This document shows positions 1 through 5,433 of a stretch of 5,433 nucleotides of DNA, one piece after another. The position numbers and the translations under genes are program-made. Under the pieces are notes generated by a model. That model was not told where the DNA came from. It ran no database searches and was given only the letters and a program-made list of their open reading frames with translations. The stretch is taken from assembly GCA_964528875.1 (NCBI GenBank), contig CAZGUI010000122.1:1-5433 (forward strand), read 5' to 3'. Within the stretch, counting starts at the first letter, position 1, and each line of letters opens with the position of its first letter. The DNA comes from Bacteroides_E sp964528875 (GTDB lineage Bacteria; Bacteroidota; Bacteroidia; Bacteroidales; Bacteroidaceae).

Positions 1-3000
1 TTATTATTCCTTCATCTCGGGCTATTGCACTTGCCTCTGATACACCGTATTGATCTAGCGCAGCCTGTGTGGCAGAATATACAATACCCCCTATGCGACA
101 GGTTAACAGAAATCCTGCATTTATACCTTTGTATGAGAAATCATTATTCCAGGATAGATTTGCCTTGGGTAATACGCTGCCTAACTTAATTGGTTTGATG
201 TTTGCATCTTTAGATAGTGAGCCATTAGCATCCACTTCAATATACCCTTTATCATTATAGACCAAATCGGCATGAGAATATAAATCGCCTAATGTTCCTC
301 CTTCTTTCAGTCTGAAACGAGAGTACCCTAATCCATTCATTTCTAATTCCGGAATATTTAAAAGGCTCCCGGTTTCAGGGTGGTGAAAATTACGAACTAA
401 CTCTATAATCTCATTTTTATTGGATGAAAAGGTAAAGCTACTATTCCATCCAAAATCTCTCCAAAGATGGCCATAACTTAAAATCCCTTCCACTCCTAGG
501 TTTCTTACATATCCGGTTTGAACATAGAATTTAGAGTAACCAAAAGAGGCGGATATTTTAGGGTCAAAGGTTTGGTCGTAAGTGTTCGAATAGTAGAAAG
601 AGGCACTTAAACGTAAATCTTTAAACAAGGTAGCATCAAGACCCACCTCCCAAGAATCTGTACGTTCAGGATAGAGTTTTCCAATCGGGAAATGTGTTTT
701 AGGTATCCAGCTCGATACGTTTGCATCGTATTTGTAAGTAGGTATGGTAAGATGACGAGGGTAGGGAGTGCCTACGGAACTGAATGATCCTCTTACTTTT
801 AAGTAATCCAACCAACTTGGGAGTTGAGCCATCTCAGAGATAATAGCAGAAAGACCTACCGAAGGATAAAAGAAAGAAGGTTGAGTGGAACCTTTGAGCT
901 GTGAAGCCCAATCATTTCTTCCTGTTAGCGTGAGGTATAGCATACTTTTCCAGCCCACTTCAACACTTGCAAATATAGATTGTGTCATCTCCTCCCAACC
1001 CTCTTGTATTGGGCGTTTTTTAGCGTGATCCAAATCGAACACATTAAATACATTGGGAATTCCTTTTTCACTGATAGGGCCATTGTATCCCAAAGCATCG
1101 TAAGTGTTGCTACTAAGCGATGTTCCTATGTTGGCTACTAAACTCCAATCATTGTGGCGTTTGTTGATGTTTACAAGGAAGTCAGCATAAGTTTGTGTGC
1201 TTTCACTTTTCTCAATTTCATAGAATCCATTTTCACTATTAGTTAAGGTGTTGATAGTACTTGCATAGAGCTTTTGTTCATAGGTGTTGTTGGAGTTGTC
1301 TACCCGAATTCTTCCTGAAAAGTTCAACCAGTCAAGTACATCATAGCTCAATCCTGCTGATAGCATATAGCGCTTTTTACTGTTCTCATGTAGGTTGCGA
1401 TAGGCTATCCAGTAGGGGTTTTGCATACGCAAATCTCCTTCTCCTTGTGGCCAATACTGGACAAGGATTTTTCGAGCCTCATCGTAACGTTCAAATATTT
1501 GAGTTAATGAAAAGTCATCTCCACGAGGAAATAAATAAGCAGAAACTAAAGGATTGGAGTATTGTCCCTGGTTAGTCATATTCCTATCATTTTGAATAAT
1601 GTAACTAGCAGATACATCTAACTTCATTTTGTCATTCAAGAAGTTAGTGGTGTTCCTAAAAGTAAAGTTATATCTGTTATATCGATTGTTAGGAATCATT
1701 CCATCTGAGTTTACGGCGGCAGCTGAAAAAAAGGTTTGATTTTTGTCAGAACCGGCAGATAAGGTTATAGCGTTATTATAAACTACACCAGTTTCAAAAA
1801 AATCAGTTGGTTTATATCCCGGACTGTCCTCCATTTTAGGTCCCCAGCTCCAAACACTAGATCCTCCCGGCTTGTTATTGTTTCCTGTGCCGTATCGGTT
1901 TTGGAACTTTGGTAAAACAAAAGGATTTAACCAATCAACTCCAGTTGATACTGTAGCTTGTATTTTTCCAACTACTCCCTTTTTTGTGGTTATAACAATT
2001 GCTCCATTGGCAGCATTACTACCATAAAGTGCAGCAGCTGCAGCTCCTGTTAGTACAGAGATACTTTCAATATCTTCAGGGTTTAAGTCGGCAATCGATT
2101 CAGTTGCTCCACGGGAACCAAATTCGGTATCACCTCCACCTCCAAAATTAAACATCGGAATGCCATCAATCACATAGAGAGCGTTGTTGCTTTTCTCAAT
2201 AGACTTCACACCACGCATAACCACCTTGCTTGCTCCTCCTACTCCGGAAGAACTACTATTGATGGTAACACCAGCCACTTTTCCATTCAGACTATTGATG
2301 AAGTTAGCATCTTTTATTTCGGTAAGTTGATTGTTCTTTAATTCCTGAACATTATAACTTAATGCTTTTTGTTCACGTTTGATACCTAAAGCAGTTACAA
2401 CTAATTCACTGAGTTGCTTAGCATCCGGATACAGTTGAATGTGGTAGTTGTTTTGTTCACCTACTTTTATTTTATGTTGGGTATATCCAACATAACTGAA
2501 AGTTAGTGTGCTTTCAAAAGGAACTTCAATGAAAAACTCTCCATCAAAGTTAGTGATAACACCTGCTTTCTTTCCTTCAATTTGTATGTTTACTCCAATA
2601 AGAGGAACTCCTTCTTCATCCACAACACGACCGGAAACTGTTTTTATACGTTCTTTTGTTTCTTGCTGAGGAATGATTAGAATGTAATTTCCTTTCAATT
2701 GATAAGTGAATCCGGTATCTTTCAGTATAGCGGTTAAAGATTCTTCCAATGATTGATTAATCAGGTTAAGCGAAATTAAAGGTTTATCCTTTAGCTGTGA
2801 ATCATTGAATCCAACTGACATTTGGGATTGCTTTTCCACTTCTTTTAATGCATTGACAACCGTTATTTTACTGTTCTGTATTGTAATTCGGATGTTTGCA
2901 GTTTGGGCTATGGCAGTAGTTTGAAGAAACAAAAGGCTCAATAGAAGTATATAACCTTTGATTCTTGCTTTATTGTATACTGCAAGTATGTTTTTTTCTA

Positions 3001-3004
3001 GCAT
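1..3004 (-). CDS. SusC-family TonB-dependent outer-membrane receptor with STN signalling domain (3' end cut off)
   Basis: Outer-membrane TonB-dependent transporter of the SusC/RagA family, also a signal transducer. The frame is open for 1001 codons from ATG at 3004 to base 1. Visible in order: basic n-region and signal peptide (about 1-33, likely cut after AIA at 31-33); STN domain (about 45-111); carboxypeptidase-regulatory-like beta-sandwich (about 123-192, SGRVVDEEGVPLIGVNI); TonB-box-like LSELVVTALGI (198-208); plug (about 209-345) with LYVIDGIP (276-283) and the alanine-rich ALYGSNAANGAIVITTKKG (325-343); then barrel with GRNDWAS (695-701) and PERTDSWEVGLDA (779-791). DQYGVSEASAIARDEG (984-999) resembles a segment near the C-terminus of many SusC proteins, so I infer that perhaps 50-100 residues are missing. 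A stop codon lies directly upstream of this ATG and the next methionine is at 62, so the start is forced. Third gene after the sigma and anti-sigma genes; STN receptors usually pair with them. SusC proteins import glycans with a SusD lipoprotein, expected just outside. The ligand cannot be told. Confidence 0.96.
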   Translation of the reverse strand, partial: MLEKNILAVYNKARIKGYILLLSLLFLQTTAIAQTANIRITIQNSKITVVNALKEVEKQSQMSVGFNDSQLKDKPLISLNLINQSLEESLTAILKDTGFTYQLKGNYILIIPQQETKERIKTVSGRVVDEEGVPLIGVNIQIEGKKAGVITNFDGEFFIEVPFESTLTFSYVGYTQHKIKVGEQNNYHIQLYPDAKQLSELVVTALGIKREQKALSYNVQELKNNQLTEIKDANFINSLNGKVAGVTINSSSSGVGGASKVVMRGVKSIEKSNNALYVIDGIPMFNFGGGGDTEFGSRGATESIADLNPEDIESISVLTGAAAAALYGSNAANGAIVITTKKGVVGKIQATVSTGVDWLNPFVLPKFQNRYGTGNNNKPGGSSVWSWGPKMEDSPGYKPTDFFETGVVYNNAITLSAGSDKNQTFFSAAAVNSDGMIPNNRYNRYNFTFRNTTNFLNDKMKLDVSASYIIQNDRNMTNQGQYSNPLVSAYLFPRGDDFSLTQIFERYDEARKILVQYWPQGEGDLRMQNPYWIAYRNLHENSKKRYMLSAGLSYDVLDWLNFSGRIRVDNSNNTYEQKLYASTINTLTNSENGFYEIEKSESTQTYADFLVNINKRHNDWSLVANIGTSLSSNTYDALGYNGPISEKGIPNVFNVFDLDHAKKRPIQEGWEEMTQSIFASVEVGWKSMLYLTLTGRNDWASQLKGSTQPSFFYPSVGLSAIISEMAQLPSWLDYLKVRGSFSSVGTPYPRHLTIPTYKYDANVSSWIPKTHFPIGKLYPERTDSWEVGLDATLFKDLRLSASFYYSNTYDQTFDPKISASFGYSKFYVQTGYVRNLGVEGILSYGHLWRDFGWNSSFTFSSNKNEIIELVRNFHHPETGSLLNIPELEMNGLGYSRFRLKEGGTLGDLYSHADLVYNDKGYIEVDANGSLSKDANIKPIKLGSVLPKANLSWNNDFSYKGINAGFLLTCRIGGIVYSATQAALDQYGVSEASAIARDEGII

Positions 3005-3051
3005 TTACTTTCGTATTAGTTTGGGTTAACTTTGTTTTCATGAATTCAAGT

Positions 3052-3070
3052 AAGACTAGGCCTATGTCTT
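3052..3070. promoter_or_regulatory. Inverted repeat upstream of the receptor gene, possible operator or promoter element
   Basis: The bases AAGACTAGG and CCTA(T)GTCTT form two nine-base arms around the perfect palindrome TAGGCCTA, with one extra T in the right arm. It lies about 48-66 bases upstream of the receptor start, in a gap of 158 bases that otherwise is very AT-rich. The arms meet with no loop, so an RNA hairpin would have to open the centre; a site for a protein bound to DNA seems more likely. No housekeeping TAnnTTTG element is seen on the minus strand in this gap. The role as operator or ECF promoter part is inference. Confidence 0.4.
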
Positions 3071-3097
3071 TGTAGTAAAATAATGATATAATAGATT

Positions 3098-3110
3098 AGA
3101 ATTTAATTCT
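3098..3110. repeat. Short AT-rich palindrome in the anti-sigma/receptor gap
   Basis: AGAATT-T-AATTCT is a perfect palindrome with six-base arms and a single central base, 53 bases after the anti-sigma stop codon and about 94 bases upstream of the receptor start. No T-run follows on the minus strand, so it does not look like an intrinsic terminator. It may be a second binding site near the receptor promoter, but in sequence this rich in A and T it may also be chance. Confidence 0.25.
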
Positions 3111-3162
3111 TTGGTATAAGTTTATTTCATTTGTTGATATTTAATGGGTTAATACACTGTTT

Positions 3163-4149
3163 TTATTTTATAATTACGGTCCGTTCTTCCTTGTCAATTT
3201 GGTAATTCAGATTACCAACTACACCTGAAATAATAGACATTACTTGATCTATTGGCGCCTCATTATGGAAGCGGAAGCTATAAAGGTCTTTTTGGAGAGT
3301 TTGAGCACTATATATGAAGGTGTAGTCGTATTTGCGTTCAAGCAGAGTTATAATATCTTTTATAGTGGTCTGACGAAAGACGATTTCTCCTCTTTGCCAA
3401 GCTGTTACGTCTTCCAGGTCTGCCGTGGAGAGTATTTCTTTTTTGTCTTTTCTATTATATATTAATTGTTCATTGGGCTTGAGAACAACACTTGTTGTTA
3501 AGTCATTCAAATCAACACGAATACTTCCTGAAATTAAAGTTGTCGTTACCTCTTCATCTTCGGGATATGCAGACATATTAAACTCTGTTCCCAGTACGGT
3601 TACCTGAAAATCATTGGTTTTGACTATAAAAGGATGTTTTTTATTGGGTGTTACTTTAAAATTAGCTTCGCCTAATAAAAAAACAGATCGGATTTTACCT
3701 TTAAATTGAGGTGGATATAACAAAGTACTTTGTGAATTAAGTTGAACTTCACTGCCATCGGGTAAAATTACGGTTTGAGTCTTTGCTGTTGGTGTATATT
3801 GTTGAATCAGATCTTGAGATGTTTCGCGTATACTAAGTAGATATATGGAAGAGGCTGCAAGAATCAGTAAAGCAGCAGCTGCAGATTGCCAAATGCGAAT
3901 AGGACGCAGCTTGACTTGTTTTTTAGTTGATGGGATATTCGCTTTTGCTTGTACCTTTGTATAAGAATCGTTTAATGATTCTCTACTGTATTTATAACCC
4001 CAAGCTTTATGCCATACTTTTTTTAATGCATTATCTTTATCTTCTTGGTGTTCTTTATCAGTCAACCATCTGTAGAATTGCTGATTCGTAGATTCAGGGT
4101 ATTCATACTTTGTGAAAAGGGTCAGTATTTTGTGAAATAAATTCTTCAT
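3163..4149 (-). CDS. FecR-family transmembrane anti-sigma factor
   Basis: Inner-membrane regulator that holds or primes its partner ECF sigma factor and receives the signal of an STN-containing outer-membrane receptor. Of 328 residues, about 1-85 are the cytoplasmic sigma-binding part, with the pattern FYRWLTDKEHQEDKDNALKK (25-44) that I know from Bacteroides FecR proteins. A single membrane span follows at about 86-106, alanine- and leucine-rich after the basic KLRPIRIW. The periplasmic FecR domain (about 115-230) shows TVILPDGSEVQLNSQSTL (126-143), GEANFKVTPNKKHPFIVKT (160-178) and VLGTEFNMSAYPED (185-198). WQRGEIVF (251-258) leads into the C-terminal DUF4974-type domain (about 255-328). 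Length and domain order are normal for the family. It lies 57 bases after the sigma gene and 158 before the receptor on the same strand, the standard order. There is no Shine-Dalgarno sequence before the ATG, as is common in Bacteroidota. In related systems signalling involves proteolysis of this protein; nothing here shows that directly. Confidence 0.95.
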   Translation of the reverse strand: MKNLFHKILTLFTKYEYPESTNQQFYRWLTDKEHQEDKDNALKKVWHKAWGYKYSRESLNDSYTKVQAKANIPSTKKQVKLRPIRIWQSAAAALLILAASSIYLLSIRETSQDLIQQYTPTAKTQTVILPDGSEVQLNSQSTLLYPPQFKGKIRSVFLLGEANFKVTPNKKHPFIVKTNDFQVTVLGTEFNMSAYPEDEEVTTTLISGSIRVDLNDLTTSVVLKPNEQLIYNRKDKKEILSTADLEDVTAWQRGEIVFRQTTIKDIITLLERKYDYTFIYSAQTLQKDLYSFRFHNEAPIDQVMSIISGVVGNLNYQIDKEERTVIIK

Positions 4150-4188
4150 TTGTGCTTGATTTAAAGTGGACTTCTATTAATAGCACAA
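4150..4188 (-). promoter_or_regulatory. Possible mRNA hairpin abutting the anti-sigma start codon
   Basis: On the minus strand TTGTGCT (4188-4182) pairs perfectly with AGCACAA (4156-4150), seven base pairs around a 25-base loop. The second arm ends directly before the ATG of the anti-sigma gene at 4149, where the ribosome would bind. Such a stem could lower anti-sigma translation relative to the sigma factor. The loop is long and a seven-base match is not rare in 57 bases, so this is weak. I see no TAnnTTTG promoter in this gap, so the two genes are probably co-transcribed. Confidence 0.25.
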
Positions 4189-4206
4189 CTGAAGTGAACG
4201 AACTAC

Positions 4207-4758
4207 TTAAATGAAATGCATAAAAAATAAGAATAGAAAGGTTTTCTTTAATTCTTTTAGAGTTAAATAGATTTGATGTTCAACGGTACGTACTGAGATA
4301 TTCAGCTTTTCAGCTATTTCGGTGTGAGTCATTTCCTCAAAACGACTCATCTCAAAGATCCTCCTTCTTTTTTGAGGAAGGCGACTAAGAGTTAACTGTA
4401 CACAAAGTAATGTTTCTTTGTAATAGATTGATTCATAGGTAGTACCTAGTTTGCTTAGTTCTTCTCTAAGCATTTTCTCAACTAATTGCTCTTCATATGA
4501 GTGCTCAATCTTTTTGTGTTTTATAAAGTTGAAAATGAAATTTTTAGTCATAGCATAGATATAGCGATTTATTTCTTTATTATCTAACCACACCTGAGGT
4601 TGTATCCATAGTTTTGTAAATACCTCCTGTGCTATATCCTCAGCTTCTTCCTCTGATTTTAGTAGCATAAATGCAAATCGCTTAGCATTTGAATAATGGT
4701 CTAAAAAGATCTTTTCGAACTTTCGAGCTAAAGATTCATTTTGTTGATTTAAAGTCAT
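4207..4758 (-). CDS. ECF (sigma-70 family, group 4) RNA polymerase sigma factor
   Basis: Alternative sigma factor that directs RNA polymerase to a few target promoters, here most likely that of the adjacent receptor operon. The 183 residues hold the two domains of ECF sigma factors. Region 2 is at about 13-82, with FEKIFLDHYSNAKRFAFMLL (14-33) and the core-binding motif EEAEDIAQEVFTKLW (37-51). Region 4 is at about 116-172, with LSRLPQKRRRIFEMSRFEEM (124-143) and the helix-turn-helix MTHTEIAEKLNISVRTVEHQ (143-162). There is no sigma region 3 and no C-terminal extra domain, so regulation should come from the separate anti-sigma factor encoded next. The tail FLFLFFMHFI (174-183) is very hydrophobic; similar tails occur in Bacteroidota ECF factors. 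The start is the first ATG of the frame in good position, about 25 bases after the predicted transcription start. No Shine-Dalgarno at normal spacing; an AAAGGA lies 13 bases upstream. Confidence 0.96.
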   Translation of the reverse strand: MTLNQQNESLARKFEKIFLDHYSNAKRFAFMLLKSEEEAEDIAQEVFTKLWIQPQVWLDNKEINRYIYAMTKNFIFNFIKHKKIEHSYEEQLVEKMLREELSKLGTTYESIYYKETLLCVQLTLSRLPQKRRRIFEMSRFEEMTHTEIAEKLNISVRTVEHQIYLTLKELKKTFLFLFFMHFI

Positions 4759-4764
4759 CTATAT

Positions 4765-4777
4765 AAAGGGTTCCTTT
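4765..4777 (-). promoter_or_regulatory. Mini inverted repeat over the only SD-like bases of the sigma gene
   Basis: On the minus strand AAAGG-AAC-CCTTT is a perfect five-base-pair stem with a three-base loop. It contains the AAAGGA that is the only Shine-Dalgarno-like sequence in the short leader of the sigma gene. It may reduce ribosome access, but a stem this short is weak and may be chance. Confidence 0.2.
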
Positions 4778-4787
4778 GTGTTTAAAA

Positions 4788-4817
4788 CAAATATACCTGT
4801 TATTTTTATAAAAACAA
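4788..4817 (-). promoter_or_regulatory. Bacteroides-type housekeeping promoter of the sigma/anti-sigma genes
   Basis: Read on the minus strand, TTG (4817-4815) is followed after exactly 19 bases by TATATTTG (4795-4788), a full match to the TAnnTTTG element at -7 of the Bacteroides primary sigma factor; the upstream element is a three-of-four match to TTTG. Transcription would begin near 4781, leaving a leader of roughly 22-25 bases before the sigma start codon at 4758. This suggests that the sigma and anti-sigma genes are made at a basal level independent of the signal they transmit. Confidence 0.7.
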
Positions 4818-4923
4818 TCTAACGAAAAGTTAAAATTTATTTGCCTGTTTGGACATCTTTTCGTGAAATTTGTTTTAGAATTGAACCTTTGTCTCCTCTT
4901 TTTATTTTTTCAAATCTATTTAA

Positions 4924-5058
4924 ATGAATGATAAGGTAAGTTCATTAACTCGTTGTTTAGGTATAGTGAAGATAAGGATTACTCTTTTCTACTATTTCCT
5001 TGTAGTTTTTTATTTTTACTTATCAGTCAAGAAAAAAGACCTGTTTGTTCTTGGCTAA
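4924..5058 (+). CDS. Doubtful 44-codon ORF, possible small single-span membrane protein
   Basis: The frame runs from ATG to TAA and encodes 44 residues. A hydrophobic aromatic stretch at about 19-35 (ITLFYYFLVVFYFYLSV) is flanked by KIR (16-18) and KKK (36-38), the charge pattern of a small membrane protein. Against it: there is no ribosome binding site, no TAnnTTTG promoter upstream, and T-rich DNA easily encodes Phe, Leu, Tyr and Val by chance. I do not recognise the protein and give it only as a possibility. Confidence 0.15.
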   Translation: MNDKVSSLTRCLGIVKIRITLFYYFLVVFYFYLSVKKKDLFVLG

Positions 5059-5135
5059 AAAACAATACTAAATCTTAAATAAATATATTTATTGGTTTAG
5101 ATGAATTTGAGTGGAATTTTAGAAACCTGTATTAA

Positions 5136-5161
5136 ACTTGTAAATTCAAGTCTGTTTTTTT
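5136..5161 (+). terminator. Weak terminator-like hairpin with T-run
   Basis: ACTTG-TAAATT-CAAGT forms a five-base-pair stem with a six-base loop and is followed on the plus strand by CTG and seven T residues (5155-5161). The stem is short and has few G-C pairs, and the only plus-strand candidate upstream is the doubtful mini-ORF ending at 5058. It may be chance in T-rich DNA. Confidence 0.2.
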
Positions 5162-5327
5162 GTTGTCCGTTTTTTTCTTCAAGGTTAGATCAAGAGGTTG
5201 TTTGAATGCTAATCACCATCGATTTTAATTTAGCCGAATAAATTTAAGTTGATAATGAGTAGTTTACGAATATTAATTCAATATTAGGATTATTATTTAA
5301 AATTATAAAAAAATGAACCTGTAATTA

Positions 5328-5358
5328 TTTGTCATGTCTGATAGTTTTACTAACTTTA
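5328..5358 (+). promoter_or_regulatory. Bacteroides-type promoter of a divergent gene
   Basis: TTTG (5328-5331), a spacer of 19 bases, then TAACTTTA (5351-5358), seven of eight matches to TAnnTTTG including all spacing rules. Transcription would begin near 5364 and give a leader of about 44 bases before the ATG at 5408. The same 19-base spacing is seen in the sigma promoter. It faces away from the sigma operon. Confidence 0.55.
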
Positions 5359-5407
5359 AACTGCTAAAGGTGGAAAAGTTTTATTAAATCAAAAAAAAGA
5401 GGGTAAT

Positions 5408-5433
5408 ATGAACAGGGTACAAATTGGATTTAT
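5408..5433 (+). CDS. Start of a divergent gene, cut off by the window edge
   Basis: The ATG at 5408 opens the frame MNRVQIGF and continues past the window edge. It is preceded by AGAGGG (5398-5403), a fair ribosome binding site four bases before the ATG, in an A-rich stretch, and by a promoter with correct Bacteroides spacing at 5328..5358. Promoter, binding site and start codon in the right order are the only evidence. Eight residues do not allow a function to be assigned. The divergent direction suggests a transcription unit separate from the sigma/receptor operon. Confidence 0.5.

Larger units (their letters stand above)
4818..5327. other. AT-rich intergenic region with no convincing gene
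   Basis: About 500 bases between the sigma promoter and the plus-strand promoter at the right end. I find no protein with a recognisable family, no tRNA and no long repeat. It holds long runs of T and A, an AATATT-N5-AATATT pair (5269-5285), a TAGATTTG element on the minus strand (4918-4911) without a fitting upstream element, a 44-codon mini-ORF (4924..5058) and a weak hairpin followed by T residues (5136..5161). Its length is large for an intergenic gap in this group, so a small RNA or a small protein cannot be ruled out. Confidence 0.6.

Noticed and set aside
69..260. 63-codon plus-strand open frame
   Set aside because: It lies wholly inside the receptor gene on the opposite strand, which has an unbroken frame with SusC motifs; no ribosome binding site or recognisable protein.
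1261..1575. 104-codon plus-strand open frame
   Set aside because: Antisense to the receptor barrel region; the translation is Cys- and Ser-rich with no family resemblance, as expected of a shadow frame.
1..3004. Possible frameshift or pseudogene state of the receptor
   Set aside because: The frame was followed from 3004 to base 1 without a stop and the residue count agrees with the coordinates, so the visible part is intact; it is only truncated by the window.
3244..3607. Two overlapping plus-strand open frames (73 and 60 codons)
   Set aside because: Both are antisense to the clearly coding anti-sigma gene and overlap each other in different frames.
4878..4887. GGTTCAATTC on the minus strand, resembling a tRNA T-arm
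   Set aside because: No matching acceptor stem, anticodon arm or D-arm is present around it.
4911..4918. TAGATTTG on the minus strand, a perfect TAnnTTTG element upstream of the sigma gene
   Set aside because: No TTTG or TTG at 19-21 bases upstream of it; the promoter at 4788..4817 is complete and closer to the gene.
5269..5285. AATATT-N5-AATATT pair
   Set aside because: Simple AT-rich sequence of low information; such pairs are expected here by chance.

Overview
The window looks like Bacteroidota, most likely order Bacteroidales (Bacteroides, Parabacteroides or a relative). The DNA is AT-rich, two promoters fit the Bacteroides pattern (TTG or TTTG, 19 bases, TAnnTTTG), strong Shine-Dalgarno sequences are mostly absent, and the gene set is a typical gut-Bacteroidales cell-surface signalling and glycan-uptake module. 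Genus and species cannot be fixed from the sequence alone.

Layout, in the direction of transcription (minus strand, right to left): an ECF sigma factor of 183 residues (4758..4207); a FecR-type membrane anti-sigma factor of 328 residues (4149..3163); then a SusC-family TonB-dependent outer-membrane receptor that carries the N-terminal STN signalling domain. The receptor starts at 3004 and is still open at base 1 after 1001 codons, so its C-terminus and the SusD partner expected after it lie outside the window. The sigma gene has a good housekeeping-type promoter (4788..4817). I see no such promoter in the 158-base gap before the receptor gene. That gap holds two inverted repeats, which fits a receptor promoter read by the ECF sigma factor.

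How the genes should work together, from knowledge of the family: the receptor binds its (unknown, probably glycan) ligand. Its STN domain contacts the periplasmic part of the anti-sigma factor across the periplasm. The anti-sigma factor then releases or activates the ECF sigma factor, which transcribes the receptor operon. By eye, the C-terminal domain of the anti-sigma factor and the STN domain of the receptor have a similar pattern, which suggests related folds on both sides of the contact.

The right end (4759..5433) is mostly an AT-rich intergenic region. It holds the sigma promoter, a doubtful 44-codon hydrophobic mini-ORF, a weak terminator-like hairpin and, at its far end, a convincing plus-strand promoter followed by a ribosome binding site and the first eight codons of a divergent gene cut off by the window.

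No RNA gene, insertion sequence, CRISPR array or clearly new system was recognised. The most useful leads are the 9-base-pair inverted repeat upstream of the receptor, the A7 tract at the receptor's start that joins two reading frames, and the domain resemblance between receptor and anti-sigma factor.
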